From contig CAUJLY010000003.1 in assembly GCA_963281155.1 (NCBI GenBank), positions 4,712,001 through 4,776,000 on the forward strand: 64,000 nucleotides of DNA, read 5' to 3'. Position 1 is the first letter of the stretch, and each line of letters opens with the position of its first letter. The stretch comes from Rhabditophanes sp. KR3021. Its lineage: Eukaryota; Nematoda; Chromadorea; Rhabditida; Alloionematidae. The notes beneath the pieces are model-generated. The model saw only the letters and a list, made by a program, of their open reading frames with translations. It made no database searches and was not told the DNA's origin. Made by a program: the position numbers and the translations under genes. Of the stretch, positions 46,169-60,255 are shown in pieces.

Positions 46169-49100
46169 ATGTCTACATCATCCAAACCATTGGATAGGTT
46201 CGTGATGAATCAAATTTACGAATCTGTCAAACGACTGAAATTGAAAGACTACGCCGAAGAGGGGCATGATGTGATGGATAATCCAAATATGATGTATGTT
46301 GTTAATTACTTATTATCTTTTTATTTTTATTTAGCCTGAAGGAGGATATTGTTGAATTTGTAAATATTTGGGAATTACTATCAGGAAACGAATTCTTACA
46401 TGCTAATAGGGGCAAAACGTCGCAAGGATTAATATTTTGTTATGAGATAGTATTCAATTACATATCAAAGTGGAATCACTTGCTACCTTCAGGTAAAGTT
46501 TAGCTTATTCCTCGCATTTAATTATTTGTTTTTAGAAATAATAGAATGGTTTGTATGTTCTTCAATACGGGTTATCTCCTATTTCAAATGCAATGATCAT
46601 GCCTTAAAATTGGTTCTGTCTAATGTAACATTTGTAATCAACAACTTGCAAACAAACGTCGCTACAAAAGTATTTACAAGACTTATTAATATACTTTTAA
46701 ACATTATTTCTGGTGTCAATATTATCAACCTTTTTGACAATAATAAAACGGAGAAGGAAGTTGTGGATAATTTCAACTTACCGACTATTGAACTTCGTTC
46801 CTTTAATGAACATCGCAAGAAAGATTTAAAGAACAGTTTGATTTTACTCTTTTCAAATTCAAACTTTGGAGTTGTTTCTGTACATCTGCCTAATGAGAGA
46901 GACATTTTTGCAACCTTTTTATTGGTGGTGCTAAATGATTACACGGAATCTATTTTCCAACATGCAGCTGCTATGAAAATTATGTGCTCCCTAATCCAAG
47001 AATCAAGCGTAAGCCTGACTCACATTGCAATATGCTATCGCAAAATTCTTCATCTTCATAAATCCTTTAAAGTTATTAGCCAAAGAAGATGTACTCCAGT
47101 ACTACTTGATACAATCAAAACGATTTACAACTATTTCAACATATTTATTGAAGTAAGTGGAAACAAATTAAGGTCTTATCAGGAGAATGACGAAGTTACG
47201 GATATTGATATCAAAAATTTGTTCGTTGTCGTGGGTGATGTTTTAGTTATGCTTGCAAACAAAGAAGAAGACGCCATCAAAATCCTTAATATTATTTGCG
47301 ATATCTGTTTTTTCTTCACTCAATTACCAAGCATCCAAGATTTTGAAGTATCTTCATGCGTAGATGAAATATCAAGTGAAATTGCAAATTTTGTCACCTT
47401 TATATTTGCTAACGCAATGCAGATCGACTACTCATATCTTTACGATTTATTTGGATTCATTTTCAGATTCAAATCCAAAAATGAAGTTTTCTCCTTTTGT
47501 CAACAACTTTAAAGCATTAGACTTACCAATTGAAATCAAAATTCGCCATCAGAAAATATTGTTGCAAATGGTTAAGAAGTACTCCATAGTAGATATTGAA
47601 AATGCACTCTCTGTTGTTACACAAGTCCAATTTATAGAGCTGATAAAGATAGTTTCAAGTTCAGGCATGAACATTGCAGCTTTATTGGAAATATATGAAT
47701 ACATTTATGAGTTTATGCACATTTATAAAGGCGAACTTCAAATTTTATGGACATTTGTACTTTTGCCATTTTACAAGATTAAGGATATTCAACAACTCAA
47801 TAAGATCCGAGTCGAACTGCGTCATCTCTTTGACCGATTCACTCATGACAAATTGGATTGTCTTGATGAACCTTTGTTTTTGAGTCTGAGTGTCAGATGC
47901 TTATCAAAAACCAAGCTGCCGTTAGAGATTACACTTAACTTTATACTTGATGCATTGAATTCAGAAAGCATGGCAGTCAAAGAAACCATTCTAAACAATA
48001 TTGGACAATTTATTGATATTACTACCAAAGACTTTTATGCTCCAATTTTGAAGGCAATGATTGATAAATTTGTGAAAATAGATTGTAATGATAGCTTGTG
48101 TATATCGTATGTTTACGGAATTTCAAATTTCCTGTGTTCGACTGCCAAAGTTGATGGAAGTATTGAGGAATGTTCAGTTTGCAATGAGGGGATTTCAAGC
48201 AATTTAATCGCACTCAATACTGACCAGCAATTCATTGAAAAATTATGCACTTTGATGAATTTGAGTTTTCAAGACAAAGATGCTTCTATTCAGTGCATTC
48301 TTTTATTTAGAACATTACTCAATCATGTCCAATTGGAAAATGACACTTTGCAATGTCTTGTTCACCCTTTTATCAAAATGATCACTACAAGAGAATTCGC
48401 GGACATTCCAATTATGCAAGAATGTTTTAAAATAGTCATAAAGCGTGGGTTGTCTTTTGAAAACGCCAAGCTTCTCAATGACTTGTTATTCAATTTGCCG
48501 AGTAGTGAATGTTACATTTACCTTCTGAAGATCATTGAAGAGTGTCAGGATGATGATATTGTTATTAGATACGTTTCAACTTGTATTATCATGGCCATTA
48601 ATGTGGATCAACATAAGGATGAAAACTTCATGAAAATGGGTCATAAGATTATTAACTTGGTTGCTTCAAAGCTAGGTGTATCTCTAGAAATACTTTATAA
48701 GAGATACACTTTTTCAATTATTCCGAAGGTAACTAAGTTGATGATTGAAAGACTTCATAAGTGTGCGGTGAGGAATATAGACAATACAATTGAAGAAAAA
48801 ACGAAGATTATGCTCAATTATTTGAAAACTGTTGTGGATATGTTTGACTTGATTCCTGGCACCAGCAAATCAAGTACCATGAAGGCTTTTATTACTAATT
48901 TCGCGTATAAAAGTATCCCTTATATGTTGTTTACTGGTACTCCATACAAAACTTATACTGATTTCTTGTTTAAGTTTTATGAAAAAATGTGTGAAATGAG
49001 TGTGGATGCCTTAATAGGTGGTTCCATGCAAGGAGTCCTGGAACGTTATTTGAAATGCCCAAACCAAATAAGCGTAGCCAATGATTACATCAAGTTGTTA

Positions 49101-52100
49101 GCTGACAAGAAGACATTGGTCGATTTTTTGGAGCAAGAATCTACTTCAACGAGAATTACTTTATTGGCTAATATTGCTGAAAATCAAAAAAATGCAATGG
49201 TTCTTCTACAAATACTCTATTATGGGGAACAGATTACTGATTCGTCTTCAATCACCATTGTTGACATTTTTAAAGACAATTGTTTCAAGTTATGCACTGG
49301 ATTTAGATTTCATATTTTAGATGAAAGCAATTTTTATCAATGCTCGGTTGGTCTTAAATCACTAGACGTGATTTTAAATTCACTTGGATCCGGATATTTG
49401 AATCAGGAATGCTCTCATTTTCTCAGTTTGCTTCGTACAATGACAGTTAAAGGTGTCGATGCTATTAAGCCATGGGAATCCTTTATTCGACAAATCGAGA
49501 GTTGCAAGACTTCAGCATTATTTCCCCAGCTATTGACGTCTATTTCACCTTTCTTTATGTACAAAGAATCAAGGAACTTGTTGTTGATGATGTTTACTTT
49601 CAGAAAGAATAACAATGAGACTCAAGCTATTGTTGAGAGATTTGATAGAATCATCGGTGTTCTTTATGAGCTGGAATTAAAGCATATTGTTGAAACATTT
49701 TCTGCAAATGAACGGAAAATGTTTGATTTTATAATCAGTAGGAAGTACGATACAAATGAAGTGATTCTTAATTGCGCAAAAGTTATTTGTGAGGAAGGGT
49801 TTGAGTTAGTTGAACTGTCTTTGAAAAGATTAAATTTTGAATTAAATGGAACAGCAATTGAAGATTACATCCTTCAAGAATTAATGCCAGCTCTATTTTA
49901 TGCAATTAGAACCTACAGTTACAAAAATATCAAACGGTTATGCTGTCTTGTATTGGGAAAAGTAGGAGCTGTTGACCCAGGACGACTAAAGAATGAAGGC
50001 TTAGTAGTTGAAAGCGGCCAGAATGATACAATCAAATATGCAAATGCTTATGTCGACAAAACAACTATGTTTGTAACAGAACTAATTGAAAACCTAGTTC
50101 TATTAATCAATGAAACAGTAAATTCTTATCATACAGATCGTATCATCTTGCTAATCCAATTAATTTTAAGAAATGTTGCAAAGAATAATGAATGGAATAA
50201 AAATGTGATATCAAATTTAAGTGAAAAATGTCGTCAAGAATTAAGCAAAATTGATGCAATGACAAACCTTTTTGAAGTCAGCAAAACTATAGTGGATTCA
50301 AGAACTCCTGTTGTCAAATATCTCAAAGAATTGAGACTCAATCATTGGAAAAATTCATTCTTTAGGGTTTTATCAAACTCACTCAAAAAGTCGGCAATTG
50401 GACAAATCTTTGATGATATGAATTTGCTTGTTGTATTAGATAATACTAAGTTCTTCTTTTACTTACTAAAGAATTTAATTCTCCAAGGGCTGATTGAAAA
50501 GAACAATGAAATCAAAAGGATCTGTTTAGAAGAAATGCGAGCCATTTTTGAACTATGCTTAACTGACAACGGCTGGATTAGACTTGTGGCCAATTCATTC
50601 TTTACATTGCTTGATGAATTGGAGGAATATGCAAACTTACACATTAAATTAAACGATATCATTACAACCCAGATAAAACAATTCACTTTGGATATTTACT
50701 CACTGTTAACAGCAGGTGACAATTTATGCATTGCTGCGGCAAATGCATGCGGATGTTTCTTTAGATCATTGCGCTTGACAGAGCAATATTTAATTGAAAA
50801 AAGTATTCACTTCAATCAAAAGTATTACTACTGCTTAGCAAAAATATCAAGTGCGCTGAATGATACTGAGGCTGTTGTAGGAACATATAAATGTATTGAA
50901 CATATGGGAGAACCAACTAATGAAGAAACCATTTTGTATTTAGAAGCAACAGGGAAATACACAGAGTCTTTACCTTTGTATAAGAAAAACAATGAATCTG
51001 CAGCCTATGCTCTAGCAAAATGCTTACTTCAGACTGATAATCCAGAAAGTGCCCTAACTTACATTTGTTCAGGATTAAGTCATGCTATGGATTTAAACGA
51101 TCAGGTGAAAATAAATGAGTTTAAAGAGTTACAGATTGAAGCATTGTCGAAGATGTCGGAATGGAAACTATTGGATAACGTTTTATCGAAGAATGGAAGT
51201 AACAAATTTAAATCGTGGGAAGCAACAAGCGCCGCAATTTTCAATTCAATGAATAATAAGAATTTGAATGCCTTTGAAAACATTATTGAAGAATCTTACA
51301 AATCCTTGGAAATTAGTTTATCTACCGTTGTCGTTCAAAATTCTGAAAACTACATGCAATCTTACACTCATATCCAGAAGTTACACATGCTTTCTGAAAT
51401 AAGTGATGCAAAAGACCTTGTATTTGAAAAGGTGGGAGAATTTGATTTAAACGAAAATATCAAAAAGCTAGTTGTCAAATGGAAGAAAAGAACAGATAAA
51501 TGTATGCAGGGAAGTGCTGCTTTGGAGCCAATTCTTGCAAATAGGAGACACATTTTTAGGCAGACCAAATGCCGTGAAGGAAGTAATGCAATGGCTGAAC
51601 AGTTTCTACATTCTGCTCGTCTCGCTCAATTTGAAGATAATTTGGATTGTTCATGGGCTCATATTTTACATGCAAAGGAAATCGGTGGTAATCCAACGAA
51701 AATTGCTTTTGAAGAAGCTCCATATCTTATCAAAAAGAAGAATGAAGGAAAGGCAATCGAAATGTTGCAAAGAAGTTTACGCCGAAATTATCCTACCCTG
51801 TCCAAGTTATATGATCATGAGTTTGAGCCTTTATCTAATTCAATGGAAACGGACGCCTCATATACAGAAGAGGACAAAATATTTTATGTGAAAGCCCAAC
51901 TCAAATTAATCAAATACGTGGAAGCCGCAGGGTCTTCGACTTATATTGACATCGTCAAAATCTTTAACAGCCTTCTTCTAAATGATTGCCCAAAAGTGCA
52001 AATGGAAAAAATTTGGTACAAATTTGCTGTATTTTTGGATTCACATAGTGATAATGACAATAATTTTGAAAATATGCAACATGTTATGAATGCTTACACA

Positions 52101-54195
52101 AATACTCTCAAAGAAGGATCAAATTATGCTCATCATGCTGTTTCGAGAATACTTACTATCTGGCTTGATACTACGGATAAATTTGGTCCCACACAACCAC
52201 AAAATACTGACAAAATGAACAGAATTATCGTTAATGGAGTTAAACGTCTATATCCCGTAACAATCTTTTACAGAGCAATTTCACAACTACTCTCAAGAAT
52301 TTCGCACAAAGTGGAAAGTGTCTTTGTAATATTAAAGGAAATACTAATCCTATTAATTGAACAATTTCCTGATCACTGTATTTGGCATATGATGGCCTTG
52401 TATATAAATGCATCTAAAAGAACAAAGGCAAATAAGGACGTTCGTTCATGCAGAATTGAAACGATAATTAATGAAGCTGTTCAAAAGTTTAAAAATGAAC
52501 AATTTGAGAACAAAATTAGTACCTACAAGTATTTTGCAGAACTTCTTCTTACAATTGGCGAAAAAGCAACGTTGCGTGGAAGTATTGATAATCTTTACAT
52601 ACCCTTCCTGATCAGTTTTTTTGAGAAAGGTGAAATGCATGCATTGTCAACGAGTAAGTATACTAATTATCAAATACTGTCTGATAATTATATTTTTCAG
52701 CAAAGAAAAAGTCCGCTATAAGATTGAAACGTCTACCTTCAATTCTTTTGCCCTTATCAGCTATGTTAGATGGTCCGATATCAGACCCCACTTTCAATTC
52801 CTACAACTTAACCCAAACGAATTGTTCTGATCCTATGACATCATCACACCTACAAAATAGAAAAAATATTTACATTAGATCTGTTAGTACAAACGTAGAA
52901 ATAATGACATCTTTGATTCGACCAAAAAAAATTATACTATTTGGATCTGATGGTAAAGAATATCCAATGCTTTGTAAGGGATCTGATGAACTGAGAAAAG
53001 ATTTAAGAGTTGTTGAATTCAATAAATTGGTAAACAATTTTCTTGTCCAAGATCCGCAATCACGTAGACAACAACTCAGAATACGGACCTACACAGTTAT
53101 TCCATTAAATGAAAAAGGTGGCATTATTGAGTGGATAAACAATTTGACAACTTTAAAATCTACAATGATTCCTTTGTATAGAGAAATGGGCATTACAAGT
53201 GTGCATGATCAGCAGGTTTTTTCTGATTGGAACAAAATTACTAATAAGGAGCAAAGGAAAAGTTACCTAAAATCGAAGCTGTATTCTATTTACAAACCAG
53301 TGATGGCCGAATACTTCCGTCGTCAATTTGTTGAACCTGGAAAATGGTACAATGCGCGTTTACAATATACCAAGACATGTGCCGTTATGTCTGTCGCGGG
53401 ATTCATTTATGGACTTGGTGATCGTCATTCGGAAAACATTCTACTTGACACCAAAAATGGAGAAGTTGTTCACGTTGATTACAACATGCTCTTTAATAAG
53501 GGAGAAACTCTTGCAGTTCCTGAAATTGTGCCATTCAGATTGACAAAAAACATCGTTGCTGGGTTTGGACCAACAGGCAAGCTTTAAAAATTAATTTAAA
53601 ACGTTATCAATGAAAAGTGACACATAATGGGTCAACATTTAGAATATTAAGAAATTAATTTTTCAAATTATTCAGCGCTATATAATTTTAATAACATGCT
53701 ATTTTTCGGCAATATTTATCTTCTTTGCAACATATGTAGATACGGCCATGTAATTAATGAGATGTTAAATAATTATAATATGAATAATAAAAAACATTCG
53801 TTATAGGTGTCAATGGAAGTTTTAAAAAATCGTGTGAATTGAGTTTGGGAGTAATGCGAAATAACAGCCAAGCACTAACAGCTTTACTATATTCTTTCAT
53901 CCACGATCCTTTATTAGAATGGAGTAAAATTGAAAGCCGCAATCAGCAATACCGACAAAATCCCATTAATGGAAGTAAGCCTACATTTGATTCTAGTGCT
54001 TCAATGGAAGCTGCAAGTGTAATCAAATATGTCAAATTAAGATTAAATGGCTTCATATGCTCGCCAAAGGTTAATCCAATCATTCCAAATAGCATGCAAA
54101 TGAGTGTTTCTGGCCAAGTTGCTAAACTTATCAGTATTGCATCTTCTGATACTCAGTTAAGCCAAATGTTTGCTGGATGGGCTCCTCATCTATAA
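46169..54195 (+). CDS. ATR: ATR serine/threonine kinase (PIKK family)
   Basis: DNA-damage and replication-stress checkpoint kinase, nuclear, activated on RPA-coated single-stranded DNA with its ATRIP partner. Six exons: 46169-46293, 46335-46492, 46536-47375, 47467-52653, 52701-53576, 53807-54195; 7575 nt, 2524 residues (human about 2644). The first 2000 residues are helical HEAT/FAT solenoid. The kinase starts near 2150: CKGSDELRKDLRVVEFNKLV carries the ATP lysine (near 2196); GLGDRHSENILLD the catalytic Asp (near 2344); VHVDYN the metal-binding Asp (near 2363, Tyr where most have Phe); FNKGETLAVPEIVPFRLT is ATR-specific and separates it from ATM, mTOR and SMG1. The FATC end is SGQVAKLISIASSDTQLSQM to GWAPHL. 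The intron at 53577-53806 starts with GC. The exon 3/4 junction (GTGAAA donor at 47376) is deduced from phase and is less certain. Confidence 0.95.
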
Positions 54196-55087
54196 TCTAT
54201 ATCTTTTTAATTATATTTTATGCCAATAAAAACGTTAGCAATAATCACTTTGGAAATATTTTTTGCCAGAACTTCATGTCTTTACTGAAGTTAGTTAATA
54301 ATTATCTAGAAAAAAACTTTTATAGAAGACTAACTTTATGTGTTTTAAAATTTGTTCAACACAAATTGCATACCTAACCATTGATAAGGTCTCATACTAA
54401 TAAACATATATATCTCTAGCCTGCCCCGCATCTAGCACAAAATATTCACTTAAAACATATAATAATGATTAGTAATTCTCCATAAATTAAGTTTGTATAA
54501 AAATGGGGTTCACAGTGTAATAATAATGATTCATTACTAAAAGCTTGATATAAAATATGGAATAGAAGAAAGAGTATAAATTTTATACTACATGCAAAAG
54601 AAGTAATAAATGATATTAATTATTGTTGGAACCATGAGAATTAGGGTTTCGTTGAGGGCAAAATACTGGCAAGTTGTGAGGTACATTAATATACAAACAA
54701 AGAGTAACAGATGTTAATAAGGAGTCTACTGGAGAAAGAAACTGCTAAGTGGGAAAGAGAGAGTAGGAAACATACAAAAGGGATACTCTTAAATAAGAGA
54801 TAACTTTACCAATAGATAAGATATAGTATATAATATGTTAATTTACTAACATACCATCAGTAAATATTATGATTGGCGCCACTTTTATTCTAAACAATGT
54901 CGTCAATAACATTTTTTACAAGATGTCAGTTTTGACAATATTTATTTAGCTTTAAATCTCTTACGTACATTCTAGATTTACACTTTAATATGAAAAAAAA
55001 TTTATTAACAAAATAGCTATTATTTAGCATAAACAAAATAATTTCCATCATTTGAGATAGATAATAAATAAATAAAAATTAAAACAA
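54196..55087. other. Intergenic between convergent ATR and THOC2 genes
   Basis: Holds both 3' UTRs. On plus, ACTAATAAACATATA near 54396 could be the ATR polyadenylation region. On minus, AATAAA (TTTATT on plus near 55000) could serve THOC2. A less AT-rich part, about 54630-54780, has no open frame of note. Confidence 0.45.
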
Positions 55088-58000
55088 TTAGTCTCCTCTA
55101 AAGTTAGTATCGCGACCTTTTTGGTAGTTGCCTTTGTTGTAATAGGTGGTTCGAGCTACTTTTGGTTGTCCATAGTCGTTTTGGCGATCGTTATTTCTTT
55201 TGCGATCATTCTTTTTGTGATCAAAATAATCGCCATGTTGTCTCACGGGAGAATATGATCCGATATCTTTAGCTTTATAATCATCAAACTTTTCTTCGGA
55301 TTTTGTAGATTCATATTTGAAACTCTTCATTTCCTTGCGCGAACCATGTCTTTGTGATTCTGTTCTTTTTACAGATGAGGTATCAGAAAATCTTTCACCA
55401 CTTGTTGATTTGAAATCTCCATTAGAACTTTTGGAATTGTATTGGATTGGCTTCCTCTCTTCTTTACCTTTGTAGGCATACTCCTCAGTCCTACTAGGTT
55501 TAGTACTCTCAAATAATTTTGTCTTATTTCCACGAGAATCTACATGGTTCTTATCCCATTTGGAAGCATACTGGTTGGTTTCGACCCTTTGAGAACAAAC
55601 ACGACTTCCGTTCTTTCCCTCAGCTACAGGCGATTTCCTATCTCCGTTTGCATTTGCTGATTTCTTTTGACCCCCATCATGATTGGATGAAACAACCTCA
55701 ACTCTCCCTTGATTTGATGAAATTGCTTCAACTCTCCCATGCTTTGACGAACTTACGTCATTTTTCCCATGTTTTAAATAAACAATTTCAGATCTTTTTG
55801 GAGTTTCAGGTTGCAATTCAGGAACTACCGGTGCTTTGGATTCTTTTTCAATAACTCTCTTTTGATTATCAGATACTGGTTTAGACTCAGCTTCTTTAAC
55901 CTTTTCTTTAGTAGTTTCTTCAGGAATTTCTTTTAAAATTTCTTTAGCAGTCTCTTTAGATTTTGTGTCGCTCCCAATCAATTTCTCAGCCTTTCCATTC
56001 AAGTTGCCAACCTTTTTTTTACAAATCTCTACTATTTCAGTGTCTTTTGATTCCTTAGAACCGTCCTTCACTTCTTTTGCGATGTCAACCTTTGCTTCCT
56101 TCACCTTCTTTGCCTCTTTTGGTTCTTTTGCGTCTTTGGCACTTTTTCCTTCTTTGGCTTCTTTAGCATCTTTGCTATCTTTCGCGTCCTTCGCTTCTTT
56201 ATGGTCTTTAACATCTGGCTTATCAGCTTTTTGATCCGAATCAACTTTTGCTGTTTTCTTGCTCTTCTTACTGCGGATGTGAGGTGCTTCTCTAGTTGTT
56301 ACCTGATTCAATTTGGCTTTGTAGGCAGAACACATCGATTTCAAAGTAGATAGCTTCAATTCCTTCTGAGTTTCCAAAATGCTATCAATTTGATTTGACA
56401 AAGCCTCTTTATGTTTGTCAAATTGTGGGAAATACTTAGTCATTTGAATCAACACTTTTACAGATCTAACAATTTTGGACATATCTTTACTAGTTAAGTT
56501 CATAAGAATTCCGTCCAAAACGCATCTGTGGCAAGCAAGTTCATAGATTTCAAATTGCTTTGACACTTTAATTGTATCCTCCAATAAGTCAGATTCAGCT
56601 TCAGGAATGCTTTCTTCAACGCCCTCCATTGGCTCTTCATTAATAACACCATTACTATCATTAGTATTATTATCAGTATTAACTTTAGAATGAGTGTCAC
56701 TGTTTTGATTAGTTGCAGTACCATTTGAAAGGCTAATTTCCATTGGAACTTCCATTTTACACTCATCCACCAAAGCAGCACTTTTAGTTAAGTTCTTTGA
56801 AACATCAATTAAAGTTCCATCTACTCGAACATCACCACCATTTACAATATCGATCATCTTTACATCGGTGTCCGTGTCTTTTTTGGAGGATTTCTTCTTA
56901 TCTCTATTCTTATCAGTCTTTTCTTTATTCTTTTTGTACTTTTTACCTAATTGGGCAGTGAATTGAAAAGCTTCATTAAGCATACATCCATAGTTGATGC
57001 ATTCTTCCTCTGTTAAGAAGGCAATCGAATTAGTTCCTGTTGCAAAGAAAGACTTAAATTGACGCAAGAAGTTGAAGTTAACTTTGTCAAGACTTTTGAG
57101 GAAGGAGAAGAATACGTAGATGTAATGAGCATCAATTCGGGATTGAATAGATCTGGGGAAAATGCAGTGGTCGTAAAATTTCAGGTAAAAAGTCGTCAAT
57201 TCTTCCATAGAATATGAATTCAAAAATCCTGATAAAATAGCTCCTGAACAATGCTTAATTTGTTCGCTGTTTATCTTCAATCTCTTCAATTCATTATCAA
57301 GGCTCAATACTTTATTGCCAGTATCTTCTTCAAACCCATTCTTTCTTCTACCATCATCTTCGAAGCGTGTAGACTTGTCTGCCTTGAGTTCCTGAATTTT
57401 AGCCTTATATAAAGAATCAGGCACGGCATACTCGAGACTTGTTCCCAACCAGAAGATGCAGTAAATTTCAGCTGGTATATGTTTCAACATGTTTTTCAAC
57501 ATTGGAGTATTCTTTACACACTCAATAATCACTGCCAACTCTGCTGTATAGCATTTTTCAAAGATTGGATCGACTTCTCCTGTTTCCATTTCATCCTTTC
57601 GTTCTTTAGCATGTTCTAACGCTACATTCTTGTTCACTTTTTGCCAAAACACCAGCCGACTTATTGACCAAGCGTTGTAATGGTCTACAACATAGGTGTC
57701 AATAATAGAATCGATTGTTGGCATACAAGACAAATCTTTAATATGGGGCATAAAGTTATCTCGCAAGAATGTGTAGTATTGGTTGTAAACATCCTGGCAA
57801 ACATCAGCCAAATCAAAATCACACTGAATACTTTCCACGCTCACTTCCTTAGTCATAGTAGTTCGGGAGTGTTTTAATTCTTGCTTGTTGCATAAAATGC
57901 CAATGATGTATTGGAGGAAGAGTTCATTTGGAATCAAACAATCTTTCAAATTTTCAAGAGCTTTTTGTTTGACTTTGTCAGATGAATGGCATCCATACAT

Positions 58001-60255
58001 CCTCTGAATCACAGGCCCTCCATTTAGAGCTTTTATCTGCTGTTCATTTAAACTAGCGACGGAAATACTTCCAGATGAACAGACAATAATCTCACGAAGG
58101 ATGTAAATGACATAAGCATCTCTGCTAATCAAACGTCTCTGAATCCAATTTAACAAATTTGAAATATTGTAGCCCAAAACACTAAAAGACAGTCCAATGA
58201 AATGTGCCACACATTTCAAGTCAGGAATAAAAGATTCGGTCTTTTTGGTTGTCAATTTACAAATATACTCAGTTAAAGCATATCCAATAACATCGAGAGT
58301 AAAATCAGTTAGCGTTGCCAAAGCATCTACAATGAAAGGCATCATTGCGTCAACCTTTTGAATCATCTGTACAATTTTGACCAAAGAGCCATATGGATTG
58401 CGTTCAATAAATGGACTGATCTCGTAGACAATCCCCTTGCAATTTTCTTTTGTGATTCTCTTTTCATAGTAAGCAATTATTCCCTCCACCTTATTCTTTT
58501 CCAACACCATTTCCTTGTAGTCGTTGAGGTCAGAGTTGTTCCACTTTTCGTACATCCGGTCCTTTTCATCAGATGGAAACAAATTCAGCAATATTGAAAG
58601 CTGTCTACTAATGAATTCTTTGTCTCTGACAAAAGTAGCCCCGGGAATAATACAAGAGGAAATAATTTGCTTGATGAGTTCTTTCTCCTCACTACCTCCT
58701 CCCATGTTCTTCTTGAGGTAGTTGGTAAAAATGAGCAACAAATTTTGAATGACTCTTTCGTGCTTTCCCAAATATGGACCAGCAAAGTCAAACAAACGGG
58801 TGTACGTGGATAACATAGAACTTACTGAAGCTTCTTTCTTCAAACTTGATGCTCTATATTCTTTCTTGATAGGATGAACACAAAACAAGTCAACATAATC
58901 AACGTTAGTGTCCATCTTTGGCAAAGCCAAATTCAAGATCTCCCCTGCACCAACTCCTGAATTTGGTAGAAGATTTGCGACAAATCTTGGGAATTTCTGG
59001 ATTGTGCTGGTGTAGACTACTTTCTCGAAAATATCCCATCTTTGCATGTCCAGTAATTTAGAGAGATACATGAGGCGTGGATACTTCATTGTAAATTGAC
59101 TCCATGACTTCATCCGGCCGGCCATTTCATTATCTTTAGTAGCCATTGCATCCAGGACCATTTTTGAAGGCTGAATAGTGGCAGGCTTTGAGGGTTTTAT
59201 AGAACTGTCAATTTCATTGCTGTTCATTTTAGCTTCGTCGAAGGCTGAAATGTCATACGACATGACAACACGAGTTGCAGCATTGTTTCTTAGGTTGTAC
59301 TGTCTGAAATATTCCTTGATATCTTCTTCTAACTCTTTTTCATGGATCATAAACAAATTATTGACAAAGTTAGGCTCCAGTACGCCTACGGACACCAATG
59401 CAGCAATTGACCCTCCTAATGTATACGACGTCCTCTCAGACCCAAGGTAATTCTCGATACTGGTGTAAATCAAATCTTGAAGTGCCTTTTCGTTGCATGC
59501 ATAACTGATATTAGCAATCTTCTTGAGAATCGTTATGTAGTATGGAGCATTATGTAAAGATATCTCCATAGCAAAGAAAATGATGTCGATCAGTTTTTCA
59601 ATACTTAGGTTTCTATTCGAGAAGATAGCATCGAATTCGGCTCCGACTAATTCTCCTAATGTGATTTGATCTTCCTTGCACAAAGTAACAAGTCCAGGAT
59701 CAACCATCTTCACAAAGAGGTAAGAAATGTTAAACTCGTCGTCACTCAATCTAGTGTTATTTAAAATGGCATAGTACATTCTAGTGTAAATTCTAGTTTG
59801 TTTCCTAGCCATATTTCTTTGACGAGTTATTCTCTGGTTAACAACATCAGCCTTTTCGTTACAGATGCCCTGATCCAATGACATATACTAAAATGTATTT
59901 TGATGTTAAGTTGTTACTTCATTGTTAATTTACCTTTTCAAGAATGTCAAGTAATGTAGAATAATTTCTGTTTAACTTAAAAATATGATCCCGCTGCTCC
60001 TGACTTTTTTCTCCCAAGCTTTCATCGTTAATTCGCACTAAATCCTTAACACATCCACCAATAATATCGACGTAATTTATTATTTTCCAAAAAGATGCAG
60101 TGTCTTCCTTAAAAGTAACATATTAAAACATATTAAATGGCTTGTAGTATTAAACTAACCTCTACATTACCGTCGGCAAACAGTTCAGCGACTTTCTCTG
60201 CAGCCTCATCTTCGTTCAATGAATCCAGATTAGTTAAAAAAGATAAATCCGCCAT
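55088..60255 (-). CDS. THOC2: THO complex subunit 2
   Basis: Largest scaffold of the THO complex, which couples transcription to mRNA export as part of TREX. Exons 60255-60160, 60107-59934, 59887-55088; 1689 residues (human 1593). MADLSFLTNLDSLNEDEAAE opens the protein; ADVVNQRITRQRNMARKQTR onward matches the THOC2 N-terminal block; RLMYLSKLLDMQRWDIFEKV, LKRLKINSEQIKHC and FYDHCIFPRSIQSRIDAHYI match the THO2 N and C domains. The tail after about residue 1290 is charged and disordered: a Lys/Ala/Asp stretch near 1310-1375 made of KDAKE-type repeats, then Ser/Arg/Lys/Asp, ending YNKGNYQKGRDTNFRGD. Such a basic tail binds nucleic acid in orthologues. Introns are 52 and 46 bp, both with GT donors. 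ALYREF in the same window is its pathway partner. Confidence 0.93.
56040..56220 (-). repeat. Coding KDAKE-type repeat in THOC2
   Basis: Imperfect tandem units of four to five codons (KDAKD, SKDAK, EAKEG, KSAKD, AKEPK, EAKKV) encode a lysine-rich, alternately acidic helix-like stretch. On plus it reads as repeated CTTTNGC and TCTTTNGC words. Slippage in a disordered linker explains it. Confidence 0.75.

Noticed and set aside
47376..47512. ATR exon 3 read through to a stop at 47510, implying a separate upstream gene
   Set aside because: A GTGAAA..TTTTCAG intron at 47376-47466 restores one continuous 2524-residue ATR frame with exact codon sum.
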